Positions 8,820-16,092 of a DNA stretch of 39,487 nt are shown here, piece by piece (position 1 is the stretch's first letter; every line of letters begins with the position of its first letter). Source of the stretch: Erysipelotrichia bacterium (GTDB lineage: Bacteria > Bacillota_I > Bacilli_A > Erysipelotrichales > Erysipelotrichaceae); NCBI GenBank assembly GCA_012799935.1, contig JAAZKG010000006.1, positions 1 through 39,487 of the forward strand. Reading direction: 5' to 3'. The notes beneath the pieces are model-generated. The model did not search any database. It was not told the origin of the DNA and worked only from the letters and a program-made list of their open reading frames with translations. The translations under genes were made by a program, and so were the position numbers.

Positions 8820-8848
8820 ATTTTAGCAATCTATACTATTAATTTCAA
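8820..8848 (-). promoter_or_regulatory. Promoter of deoD
   Basis: TTGAAA (8848-8843), 17-nt spacer, TAAAAT (8825-8820), with an extended TGC just before the -10. It lies just past the histidine kinase stop. Confidence 0.7.
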
Positions 8849-8852
8849 TTGC

Positions 8853-10211
8853 TTAACTCTTATCTGCTTTTCTTTTTTCTTGTTTAGGTTTATTTTTTGC
8901 TTCAACTCTAAAAATAACACCTTTTTCTAAATTTTCAGCTACAATCGAATAATCATAGGCATTACAAACTTTATAGCAAATACTTAGACCTAAGCCAAAC
9001 TTTCCCTTATCTCCTTTTTCAAATGGTTTGAAAAGGGTTTTAACTCTCTCTGTTGAAAGTGATGGACCATCATTGGCTATTGAAAAATAATATGGTTCTA
9101 ACACAATATTAATCTTATTTTCAGCATATCTTAATGCATTGTCCAATAAATTGGAAATTACAACTAACCAACTTTCTTTGTCTCCCTTAAAGACTGCTGG
9201 GCTTAATTGCAAGTCAATTTTAAGTTCTGGTCTAATCATCTTAAATGAAACCAAAACCTCATTGATAAGTTTATACATATCAGTTGTTTTATCCGTTTCT
9301 TTTTCTTGTTCCATCATATAATCAAGACGATTTAAGAACAGTAAACTATAAACTTTTCTTTCTAATCTATCAGCATTTTCGACAATTACATCAACACTCT
9401 TTTCTAAAGTATCATAAGGATAAACCCCATCTTTAATACTTTCAGCATAAGATTTAATTGTCGCAATAGGGGTTTTCAAATCATGAGAAATATTTTGAAT
9501 AATTTCTTCTTTAGTTTCTTCTTGACGTTTAATTTCGCTATGCATATCAACCAAAGCTTTAGCTAAATCACCTAATTCATCTTTTCTTTCAATGTTTAAA
9601 ACGACATTATCTTCTCCCTGTCTAATTTTTTCTATATAACTCTGCATCTGCAAAAGCGGAGTTATAATAGTGGCTACCCAAATAGTAAGCAAGATAAAAA
9701 TAACACTAAATACTATGGCACTGGTATTAGAAACATTACTTAACAAATCGTTTTCAATCGCATTACCATAGGCTTCACCAATAATAGAAATCACTTCAAA
9801 TTTCCCTTCAGTATTTGAATAGTAATAAAAATATTTTTTATCGTTTGCTTCAAAACTGCTTTCTTTCCAACCAGAATCATTTTCCAATGCAATCTCATTT
9901 ACTTTGCTGATAAACTCATCTGTTACTCTACCACCATAATATTTAATACATTTATTTTCAGAATAAACAAAATGAATAACATCAGCATCATAAGCTAAAT
10001 CAGAAAACCCACTATCCTCATTTAACGTTTTAACCAAACTCTCTTGTGAGCGATGTAAAAGTGACATAACTTGATTTATCACAAAATCATCGATATTACC
10101 TCTTAAATAAACCGAGAAGAAAAAGATCAGCACTACACCAAATGTTACAATAATAAGGCTGACCTGTTGGAATAAAGAAACATCTGTTATTGATTTTAAA
10201 AATCTTCTCAT
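8853..10211 (-). CDS. Membrane sensor histidine kinase
   Basis: 452 residues. Transmembrane helix 1 is about residues 16-36, an extracellular sensor region covers about 37-160, and helix 2 is about 163-186. A HAMP linker (about 186-236, ending in the ERKDELGDLAKALVDM helix) follows. The HisKA domain has the phospho-acceptor His in 'QNISHDLKTPIATIKS', and the ATPase domain has the N-box 'NLLDNALRYAE' and the 'GLGLSICYKVC' G2-box. It should autophosphorylate and pass phosphate to the response regulator encoded just upstream; the two genes overlap by 1 nt (TAATG). The sensor region is short and shows no recognisable fold, so the stimulus is unknown. The C-terminus ends in a Lys/Arg-rich tail. 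Confidence 0.95.
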   Translation of the reverse strand: MRRFLKSITDVSLFQQVSLIIVTFGVVLIFFFSVYLRGNIDDFVINQVMSLLHRSQESLVKTLNEDSGFSDLAYDADVIHFVYSENKCIKYYGGRVTDEFISKVNEIALENDSGWKESSFEANDKKYFYYYSNTEGKFEVISIIGEAYGNAIENDLLSNVSNTSAIVFSVIFILLTIWVATIITPLLQMQSYIEKIRQGEDNVVLNIERKDELGDLAKALVDMHSEIKRQEETKEEIIQNISHDLKTPIATIKSYAESIKDGVYPYDTLEKSVDVIVENADRLERKVYSLLFLNRLDYMMEQEKETDKTTDMYKLINEVLVSFKMIRPELKIDLQLSPAVFKGDKESWLVVISNLLDNALRYAENKINIVLEPYYFSIANDGPSLSTERVKTLFKPFEKGDKGKFGLGLSICYKVCNAYDYSIVAENLEKGVIFRVEAKNKPKQEKRKADKS

Positions 10212-10867
10212 TATCCTAATTTATAACCATATCCGTGTAAGGTATTAATATTTAGTTTAGGCATTTTCTTTCTTAATCTTCTTAATGTATCATCAACAAC
10301 TCTATCTGAACCATAATATCCTTCGCCCCAGACAGCAGTAATGATACCTTCTCTTGATAAAGCCACTCCTTTTTTATGCACAAACAACATCAATAAATCA
10401 AATTCTTTTGTTGTTAAATCGATAATTTCCTCACCATCACTGATTGTTCTTTGAGTTTCATTGATTGCATAACCATCAATGATAAATTTTTCTTCTTCAC
10501 GATAAAATCTCTGTATAATTTTATTGACTCTTAAAACAACTTCTTTCATATTAAAAGGTTTAGTAATGTAATCATCACTACCCTTTTCAAGGCCAATGAT
10601 TCTATCAAATTCCTTATCTCTTGCACTAATAAAAATCATAGGCACATCATCTCTTTGACTTTTAATAACCTCAAATAAATCGAACCCGCTTTTTTCATCT
10701 AACATTATATCCAATAACCATAAATCAATGTCTTTATCACCCGTGTGTTGCAAAGCTGATTCATATGTATAAAATGACTTGACCAAGTACCCCTCTTTTT
10801 CAAGATACCTTTTCATTAATTCGTTCAAATCTTTTTCATCTTCGACGATTGCAATTGTTCTTTTCAT
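10211..10867 (-). CDS. OmpR-family response regulator
   Basis: 218 residues from the ATG at 10867; the frame opens earlier (GTG and ATG codons) but AGGTG is spaced 7 nt from this ATG. The receiver domain (about 1-115) has the acidic pair 'EDE' near residue 9, the phospho-acceptor Asp in 'LWLLDIML', Ser in 'IFISARD' and Lys in 'YITKPF'. The C-terminal winged helix (about 125-218) has the usual 'LTTKEFDLLMLF' and 'RVVDDTLRRLRKKM' recognition-helix pattern. It is cotranscribed with the histidine kinase. Targets are unknown; the only other gene close behind, deoD, has its own promoter. Confidence 0.96.
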   Translation of the reverse strand: MKRTIAIVEDEKDLNELMKRYLEKEGYLVKSFYTYESALQHTGDKDIDLWLLDIMLDEKSGFDLFEVIKSQRDDVPMIFISARDKEFDRIIGLEKGSDDYITKPFNMKEVVLRVNKIIQRFYREEEKFIIDGYAINETQRTISDGEEIIDLTTKEFDLLMLFVHKKGVALSREGIITAVWGEGYYGSDRVVDDTLRRLRKKMPKLNINTLHGYGYKLG

Positions 10868-10888
10868 TAACATCACCTACTTAAGAAT

Positions 10889-10897
10889 ATTGTATCA
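10889..10897 (-). promoter_or_regulatory. Extended -10 promoter of the two-component operon
   Basis: TGATACAAT (TG-A-TACAAT) 22 nt upstream of the response-regulator ATG; a weak -35 TTTTCA lies 15 nt upstream of the -10. Confidence 0.45.
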
Positions 10898-11394
10898 TAA
10901 AATAACTATTGAAAAAATTCTTTTACCTTCAACATTTAAAACTTCATTTTATTATTTCTATTTATTTTCCATAATCCAACAGAAGATAAACTGAGAAATA
11001 AAGTGGCCATTAATTACCAAATCATCAAAGTCTTCATTTGATGATTTTTTAAAAATAAATATAACAATAATAACGAAACTATACCTTTTTCAACTTCTGC
11101 AATTACATAATGCTGAATTGCTATATGTGGAAAAATGATAAAATTGCTTTCTAATAAAGTTGCTTGGGCAAAAATAATGACTTGCGGCTTATAAAATAGA
11201 GTCTGTGAAGAAAATATTTGATGATAAAATACTGGTATTTTCCCACTATAGTCATAAATTATTATTGTTTTAAGAAGTATTATTTCTGTTACAAGATATT
11301 TACTGTCAATATCACGGCAAAAGAAAAACATCAAATATTGCTATTCAATTTTTTCTTTTTCGATTAAATCAGCTTAAATATTATTTAATTTGTT
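10898..11394. other. 497-nt stretch without a secure gene
   Basis: Very AT-rich. It contains an orphan plus-strand terminator-like hairpin (11020-11050) and one minus-strand frame of 106 codons (11334-11014). That frame is hydrophobic and Ile/Leu/Phe-rich, has no SD at its ATG, and ends inside the hairpin, so it is not called as a gene. Nothing else, such as a tRNA, riboswitch or repeat, is visible. Confidence 0.6.
11020..11050 (+). terminator. Orphan rho-independent terminator-like hairpin
   Basis: Stem AATCATCAAA / TTTGATGATT (10 bp) with loop GTCTTCA, followed by TTTT and AAAAA, so U-rich only in the plus direction. No plus-strand gene precedes it; the nearest upstream feature is the divergent two-component promoter. 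Confidence 0.6.
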
Positions 11395-12288
11395 TTATTC
11401 TTTTTCAATTGTTTCTATTTTTTCAACTTTTTCCTTTTTAGGAGCATTCTTTCTTTTTTTAATAATGTAATAAACCGCTCCACCAACTGGTAACCAAATA
11501 GGAATACCAGCAATAACCAAAATCAGCGCATATTGAATGATAGAAACCAAAGCACTTGTACTTCTTACTATTCCTGATTTCAGATAATACAAGAAATCTT
11601 CAAAACTTAAAGCTGTAAACTTGATTTCTTGTGATGTTTGAATAACATCATCATATTCTGAAATATCTAAGTTAATTGTAGAATAAGCAATTAAAGAATC
11701 CCAAAAATTTAACTGCCCTTTTAAAATTTCAATTTCAGTAGTTGTTCTGTTAATTTCATACTGAATCTGCAGCATCTCTTCTACAGTATTCGCTTTATCA
11801 AAAAACTCTTGATATTTAGCTAGTTCTTTTTCCAGTTGTCTTAATCTAATGTCAGAATCAAAATATTCCTTAGTGATATCTTGAGTAAAAACATTAAGAT
11901 ATTTAACATCTTCTCCTTTATTAAGTTTGTCTAAAAAAGCATCAAGATTGTCAGCAGGAATTTTAAACTCCACTCTAATTGTGGTGTAATAATCGCCCTC
12001 ATTTCTGCTAATATCTGTTTGATAACCATCAAATTCTTTAACTAAATCTAAAATGTTTTGATAAGATTCATTAACATTTTTTGTTTTAATCGTAGCTGCT
12101 CCATTTTTAATTAATTTTAGGTTATTGTTAATTGGTGTTTTTGTTGTTTGTTCACTATTCTTATTATATCCGTCAGCTTGATTTTGCCATTCAGAATCAA
12201 TATAACCTGTATCTTTTGATGGTTCAGATTTACTACAACCAACAAGCATCAAAACTAGCAATACCATAATCCAAAACTTTCTCTTCAT
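11395..12288 (-). CDS. DUF4349 lipoprotein
   Basis: 297 residues from the ATG at 12288 (GAGGAGA with about 6-nt spacing; earlier in-frame codons lack an SD). Residues 1-17 form a lipoprotein signal peptide ending in a lipobox LVGC, so the Cys is lipidated and the protein is held on the outer face of the membrane. The extracellular part matches DUF4349: 'IKNGAATIKTKNV', 'DGYQTDISRNEGDYYTT', 'VEFKIPADNLDAFLDKL', then a long amphipathic helix (RLRQLEKELAKYQEFFDKA to ITEIEILKGQL-like) likely to be a coiled coil. A C-terminal membrane helix (about 255-280) is followed by a Lys-rich cytoplasmic tail. Role unknown; the family is common in Gram-positive envelopes. Confidence 0.88.
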   Translation of the reverse strand: MKRKFWIMVLLVLMLVGCSKSEPSKDTGYIDSEWQNQADGYNKNSEQTTKTPINNNLKLIKNGAATIKTKNVNESYQNILDLVKEFDGYQTDISRNEGDYYTTIRVEFKIPADNLDAFLDKLNKGEDVKYLNVFTQDITKEYFDSDIRLRQLEKELAKYQEFFDKANTVEEMLQIQYEINRTTTEIEILKGQLNFWDSLIAYSTINLDISEYDDVIQTSQEIKFTALSFEDFLYYLKSGIVRSTSALVSIIQYALILVIAGIPIWLPVGGAVYYIIKKRKNAPKKEKVEKIETIEKE

Positions 12289-12410
12289 TTTTTTCTCCTC
12301 GTTTACCTCTTCTAGGTTTTTGGCTTTGTAATTAATACAAAAAGCCACTTAAAAAGTTTGTTTTCCCTTCTTCATTATTATAAAAATTTATCCCCTTAAA
12401 AATATACTAA

Positions 12411-12464
12411 AAAGATAACCCATTTATTCTGATTTATTTACAAATTACATCAGAATTATCTTTT
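12411..12464. repeat. Imperfect inverted repeat between the DUF402 and DUF4349 genes
   Basis: AAAGATAA (12411) plus TTCTGAT (12427-12433) pair with ATCAGAA (12449-12455) plus TTATCTTT (12456 on), separated by one 8-nt bulge (cccattta). It is downstream of the DUF402 gene on the minus strand but has its T-run on the plus side, so it is not a clean terminator for that gene. Confidence 0.45.
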
Positions 12465-12514
12465 ACAACTAATTTAACTTAACCACTATGGCTAATACTA
12501 TTTTACATAAAAAA

Positions 12515-13048
12515 TTATTGATTGGTCAACTGTTCTAAGTATTGTTGGAAATGATTTTCCACATATTCACGATTAAAAGGTCTTCTTTGATTTTCAATAT
12601 CTTCCAATATCTTTTGCATTTCGTTTTTTATTATTTGATCAATCTCCTTAGGGTATTTCATCAATTTGCGATGTTCTGTATATTCTTCTTGATCTAAAGT
12701 AATAATTGTATTATCAGAAAAAATTTTGTAGTCCAAATCATAATCAATATACTTAACTGCTTCACCATCATATAAAGCAGGTGAAGCTAAATTACAATAA
12801 TAATAAATGCCATCACTTCTAATCATAGCAATTACATTAAACCATCTGTTATTGTAAAAATACCCTATTGCTGGTTCTCGTGTAAACCATTTTCTTCCAT
12901 CTTGTTCAATTACCCAGGTTTTATTAGTGACAATAACACAATGATTCTTATCACTTTCCAAAACAAAACCCTGATCCCATGTTCGATATAGGGAACCATC
13001 ATGTTTGAAAGATTGGATATAAACGGAAGAATTTTTTGCTGGAAACAT
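12515..13048 (-). CDS. DUF402 nucleoside tri-/diphosphate phosphatase (Ntdp family)
   Basis: 177 residues from the ATG at 13048 (GAGGT about 7 nt upstream); the frame extends into thiT but without an SD. It matches the UPF0374/DUF402 family, represented by staphylococcal Ntdp, which hydrolyses nucleoside tri- and diphosphates with divalent metal. The family pattern is seen: 'IQSFKHDGSLYRTWDQGFVL', then 'EPAIGYFYNNRWFNVIAMI' and 'YYCNLASPALYDGEAVKYIDYDLDYKIF', with the conserved 'YCN.asP......yiDyDLD' core carrying the acidic metal ligands. It starts only 7 nt after the thiT stop and therefore sits in the TPP-riboswitch transcript, an unexpected pairing. The last 40 residues are helical and charged. 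Confidence 0.88.
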   Translation of the reverse strand: MFPAKNSSVYIQSFKHDGSLYRTWDQGFVLESDKNHCVIVTNKTWVIEQDGRKWFTREPAIGYFYNNRWFNVIAMIRSDGIYYYCNLASPALYDGEAVKYIDYDLDYKIFSDNTIITLDQEEYTEHRKLMKYPKEIDQIIKNEMQKILEDIENQRRPFNREYVENHFQQYLEQLTNQ

Positions 13049-13055
13049 CTTTACC

Positions 13056-13562
13056 TCACTTTTTAAATAATGGAGCCAGTTTTTCGTATAGCAGTGGTAC
13101 AATAATTAAATCCATCAGCATTGTTGGGATAATATATGATCCATTATAAGTTAATGAACCCCAAAATGGTGTCTGCCATACAACAATCCCTGATATTGTT
13201 GAAAACATCAATCTAATTAGACTAGTAATTATAATACCACAATATAACTTTTTATAGTTAGGAACAAGGCTACTTAATCCGTATGCTCCATAAGCTAATA
13301 AATAGTCAAATAGAAAACTAAACATCCCATAGTAGTTAACTGAACCTGTCACTAACATTAGAATAACAGCTACAACACAAACAACTACTCCTTTTTTCCA
13401 TCCTAAATGATAGCTTGCCAACAGTAAAGCAATCGTTCCAAGTGATAATCTGCCACCTTGTGGCATAACAAATAAATTAAATGTATTAGCAATAAAATCT
13501 AACACCACAAACAAAGCTCCATATAAAGCAATGTGTACTAATCCTTTAATATTCTGATTCAT
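13056..13562 (-). CDS. thiT: Thiamine transporter substrate-binding subunit ThiT (ECF type)
   Basis: 168 residues, six hydrophobic segments. It binds thiamine with high affinity and delivers it through a shared energy-coupling-factor module (EcfT/A/A'), not encoded here. Typical S-component features: 'ALYGALFVVLDFIAN' near the start, 'MPQGGRLSLGTIALLLASYHLG' (the conserved ThiT loop), 'YGMFSFLFDYLLAYGAYGL', and a Trp-rich 'ISGIVVWQTPFWGS' matching the thiamine-binding region. The start is ATG 13562, directly after a T7 run that separates it from the SD AAAGG. A TPP riboswitch precedes it and its SD is in a hairpin, so expression should fall when thiamine diphosphate is abundant. Confidence 0.94.
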   Translation of the reverse strand: MNQNIKGLVHIALYGALFVVLDFIANTFNLFVMPQGGRLSLGTIALLLASYHLGWKKGVVVCVVAVILMLVTGSVNYYGMFSFLFDYLLAYGAYGLSSLVPNYKKLYCGIIITSLIRLMFSTISGIVVWQTPFWGSLTYNGSYIIPTMLMDLIIVPLLYEKLAPLFKK

Positions 13563-13590
13563 AAAAAAACACCTTTCTACAGGTGCCAAG
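13563..13590 (-). promoter_or_regulatory. Expression platform of the TPP riboswitch (SD-sequestering hairpin)
   Basis: Minus strand: CACCT (13585-13581), loop GTAGAA, AGGTG (13574-13570), then seven T and the ATG. The right arm contains the thiT SD (AAAGG). An alternative pairing is visible: ACAGG from the aptamer 5' side (13662-13658) with CCTGT (13583-13579). Confidence 0.75.
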
Positions 13591-13669
13591 AAACTTAGAT
13601 CTTCCTACGCTAGTACTAACTAGATCAGGTCTAAGGGTATTTCTCAGCTTTCGCACCCCTGTCTTGTTT
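13591..13669 (-). ncRNA. TPP (thiamine diphosphate) riboswitch aptamer
   Basis: Minus strand carries all hallmark segments in order: GGGGTGC (13659-13653), GCTGAGA (13648-13642), ATACCC, ACCTGAT (13630-13624), the TAGTTAGTACTA arm, and GCGTAGGAA (13610-13602). P1 can form from AAAC-A-AGA (13669-13663) with TCT-AA-GTTT (13599-13591). It lies directly upstream of thiT. Confidence 0.95.
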
Positions 13670-13723
13670 TTATTATAGATTGTTTATTTTTAATTGTCTA
13701 TAATTAATAAAGAGGTATCAATA

Positions 13724-14170
13724 ATGAAACTGGAAGAAAAACTACAATCTTTAATAGCTGATGAAAAGTATTTAATTACCTTGCTTTCAAATACTAGCGC
13801 TTTTTTTAATGAGCATTTAGATAATATAAACTGGGTAGGTTATTATCTTTTCAAAGATAATCAGTTGATATTAGGCCCTTTCCAAGGGAAAGTAGCTTGT
13901 GAAGTCATACCTCTTGAAAAAGGTGTTTGTGGTTATTGTGCAACAACTAGACAAACCATTGTTGTTGAGGATGTTCACCTGTTTGAAGGACATATCGCTT
14001 GTGACAATGCTTCAAATAGCGAAATCGTATTGCCTATTATTATCAACAATGAATTATTTGGTGTTTTAGATATCGATTCACCAATTAAATCCAGATTTAA
14101 AAAAGAAGACAAAAAAATGTTAGAAAAGTGTGTACAAATTTTGCAAGGCAAAATAAAACAGCTGCTTTAG
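13724..14170 (+). CDS. Free methionine-(R)-sulfoxide reductase (fRMsr, GAF domain)
   Basis: 148 residues from the ATG at 13724 (AAAGAGGT about 6-8 nt upstream); a longer in-frame start lacks an SD. A single GAF domain that reduces free methionine-R-sulfoxide with thiol electrons, part of oxidative-damage repair. Diagnostic stretches are 'INWVGYYLFKDNQLILGPFQGK' with the adjacent 'VACEVIPLEKGVCGYCATTR' and 'DVHLFEGHIACDNASNSEIVLPI'. The redox Cys positions (CE, VCGYC, ACD) are all present. It is a standalone plus-strand gene pointing toward the leftward gdh gene and followed by a terminator. Confidence 0.94.
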   Translation: MKLEEKLQSLIADEKYLITLLSNTSAFFNEHLDNINWVGYYLFKDNQLILGPFQGKVACEVIPLEKGVCGYCATTRQTIVVEDVHLFEGHIACDNASNSEIVLPIIINNELFGVLDIDSPIKSRFKKEDKKMLEKCVQILQGKIKQLL

Positions 14171-14180
14171 CTGTTTTTAT
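14155..14180 (+). terminator. Rho-independent terminator of the fRMsr gene
   Basis: AAAACAGCT (14155-14163), loop GCTTT, AGCTGTTTT (14169-14177), then T-rich sequence. The stem begins inside the last codons and contains the stop codon. Confidence 0.75.
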
Positions 14181-14217
14181 TATATTTCAATAATTTTTAA
14201 AACTTCCATTACACAAA

Positions 14218-14233
14218 TATTTCCCCAGAAATA
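14218..14233. promoter_or_regulatory. Candidate Noc-binding site (intergenic)
   Basis: TATTTCCCCAGAAATA has perfect arms TATTTC/GAAATA and matches the B. subtilis Noc box ATTTCCCGGGAAAT at 12 of 14 positions (two central mismatches). It is between the fRMsr and glutamate dehydrogenase genes and could alternatively be a stem in the gdh 3' end, but no T-run follows on either strand. Confidence 0.4.
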
Positions 14234-14264
14234 TTGTTGTTTACATCTTATATTTATCAGTTTT

Positions 14265-15518
14265 TTAGTACCATCCTCTAAGTTTCATTGCATCAGCCAC
14301 TACTTTAATTGAATACATATAAGCTGCTTCTCTCATCGAAATATCACTATGTTGTTTGTATAAACCCCATATATTTTCAAATGCTTTTCTCAATGTAGCT
14401 TTGGCTTCATTTAATACTCTTTCTTCACTCCAAGAGTAACCATATAAGTTTTGTACCCATTCAAAATAAGAAACCGTTACACCACCAGCATTAGTCAAAA
14501 TATCAGGTGAAACAAAAATATTCCTTTCCTTGAAGATTTTATCAGCTTCAATTGTTGTTGGACCATTGGCAGCTTCAATTACTGCTTTAGCTTTTATATT
14601 TCTTGCAATTTCTTCATCTATCGCATTTTCAAGGGCAGCAGGAATTAAAAGATCAACATCTAAACTCCAAAAATCATCCATATCAATTACTTCAACACCT
14701 TCAAACTCTGCTAAATTCATATTTGACTCTTTAAATTTCATCAGCGATTTAACATCAATGCCATCTTCTTTATAAATCGCATAAGCTTTCCCATTATAAA
14801 ATTCAGCAATTGATACAACTTTTATTTTTTCATCTTGAAGTGATTTACATGTAAAACTGCCCACATTGCCAAAACCTTGAACAGAAGCACTTGCTTCTTC
14901 AGCTTTTTTTCCAATTTTTTCTAAATAGCACTTGGCAATTTCTACGATACCAACCCCCGTTGCCTGAGTCCTGCCCAAAGAGCCACCTAGCAAAATAGGT
15001 TTGCCCGTAATAAAGCCAGGCTGCTGATAACCATTAATCCTTTCATATTCATCCAGCATCCAAGACATTATTTGAGCATTTGAGCCCACATCAGGAGCAG
15101 GAATATCAATATGATCCCCTAAATATTTATGAGTTTTTTCAATATAACCCCTTGCTAATTGTTCAAGTTCATTCAACGATAATTCTAATGGGTTCACCGT
15201 AATACCGCCCTTGCCACCGCCATAAGGAATCCCAACAACCCCACACTTAAAAGTCATCAGAATTGAAAGAGCCTTCACTTCCTCTAAATTCACACTTTGA
15301 TGAAAGCGAACCCCTCCTTTATAAGGTCCGACTGCATTATTATGCTGAGCTCGATAACCTTTAAATGTTTTAATAGTTCCATCATCCATCTTAACAGGAA
15401 TACTCACCTCTAAAACTCTTTGAGGCTCTTTTAAAAGCTCGTAAACCTCCTTTGGTAACCCCAGCTTATCAACTGCAAATCTGATTTGAGTTTGAGCATT
15501 TTTTAATATTTCAGGCAT
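14265..15518 (-). CDS. gdhA: NAD(P)-dependent glutamate dehydrogenase (GudB/RocG type)
   Basis: 417 residues from the ATG at 15518, which has AGGAGG 6 nt upstream. It interconverts glutamate with 2-oxoglutarate and ammonia. Motifs: 'HNNAVGPYKGGVRFH' substrate site, 'PYGGGKGGI' with the catalytic Lys, 'DIPAPDVGSNAQIMSW' with the catalytic Asp, 'SVQGFGNVGSF' Rossmann glycine motif (GxGxxG), and 'NAGGVTVSYFEW'. The length and the short 'GKPI..GGSLGR' segment fit the hexameric ~420-residue Bacillus class rather than the ~450-residue enteric class. Monocistronic by spacing; its downstream region holds an inverted repeat but no classical terminator. Confidence 0.96.
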   Translation of the reverse strand: MPEILKNAQTQIRFAVDKLGLPKEVYELLKEPQRVLEVSIPVKMDDGTIKTFKGYRAQHNNAVGPYKGGVRFHQSVNLEEVKALSILMTFKCGVVGIPYGGGKGGITVNPLELSLNELEQLARGYIEKTHKYLGDHIDIPAPDVGSNAQIMSWMLDEYERINGYQQPGFITGKPILLGGSLGRTQATGVGIVEIAKCYLEKIGKKAEEASASVQGFGNVGSFTCKSLQDEKIKVVSIAEFYNGKAYAIYKEDGIDVKSLMKFKESNMNLAEFEGVEVIDMDDFWSLDVDLLIPAALENAIDEEIARNIKAKAVIEAANGPTTIEADKIFKERNIFVSPDILTNAGGVTVSYFEWVQNLYGYSWSEERVLNEAKATLRKAFENIWGLYKQHSDISMREAAYMYSIKVVADAMKLRGWY

Positions 15519-15654
15519 ATAAATCCTCCTCATTGATAATCTAAATCAAAATTATATTTATATCTTACATCAAAAACACAATAAAGAAAGCAAAATATTC
15601 AAATATAAATAAAATTAAACCCTACTGATAACAGTACTTTTCTTAAGCGAACTG

Positions 15655-16092
15655 CTATTCAAATGCTATTAATTTTGCATCTTTAACCTGTTTTAAAACT
15701 TTTAACTCTTCAATTAATTCACTCATACTTATGTTTATATCTGCAATATCTATTGACATTATTACATTTGCTAATTCGTTTATTGGCAATGACTGAGATA
15801 TTGTAAGTATACTAATTTTATTATTTTTAAGAACATTCAGTACACTTGATAAACTTCCTGAACGATGAATCAAGTCCACACTTAAAATTGCTTTTCTTGT
15901 AATTTCGCTTTCTTCTGGCAAAAACACATAATCTTTATATTTATAGTAGGTGCTTCTTGAAATACCCATCGCTTTAACAGCTTCACTTATATTTGGGTAT
16001 TTTTTTTCTTTTATCATTTGATTTACTTCTATTACTTTCATGAAGTAGTCAGGTAATACCTTTTTATGAATAATTAAATAATCTTTAGACAT
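15655..16092 (-). CDS. ACT-domain regulator, UPF0735/PheB family (ThrR-like)
   Basis: 145 residues. Residues 1-65 include a helix-turn-helix-like stretch ('NISEAVKAMGISRSTYYKYKDYVF'-type, about 34-57), followed by an ACT domain (about 68-143) opening with 'KAILSVDLIHRSGSLSSVLNVL'. ACT domains bind amino acids. The B. subtilis relative PheB has, to my recollection, been renamed ThrR, a repressor of threonine-pathway genes; I cannot verify that here. The gene starts at the nucleotide directly after the thrB stop (TAA-ATG), making it the third gene of the thrC-thrB operon. The context favours a threonine-responsive regulator over a phenylalanine-related role. Confidence 0.88.
   Translation of the reverse strand: MSKDYLIIHKKVLPDYFMKVIEVNQMIKEKKYPNISEAVKAMGISRSTYYKYKDYVFLPEESEITRKAILSVDLIHRSGSLSSVLNVLKNNKISILTISQSLPINELANVIMSIDIADINISMSELIEELKVLKQVKDAKLIAFE

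Noticed and set aside
11014-11334. 106-codon minus-strand frame
   Set aside because: No SD, hydrophobic AT-driven composition, stop inside a hairpin, and no recognisable domain. A passing resemblance to ComK ('YKPQVII') was too weak to keep.
12536-12565. Inverted repeat TGGAAA-TGAT-TTTCCA near the end of the DUF402 gene
   Set aside because: Arms are in the opposite polarity to the Noc box and it lies in coding sequence; no other function is suggested.
14530-14775. Open frame opposite glutamate dehydrogenase, and similar antisense frames opposite parB, thrC, hom, asd and mtnA
   Set aside because: All are antisense shadows of well-supported genes, without SD sites or recognisable protein sequence.
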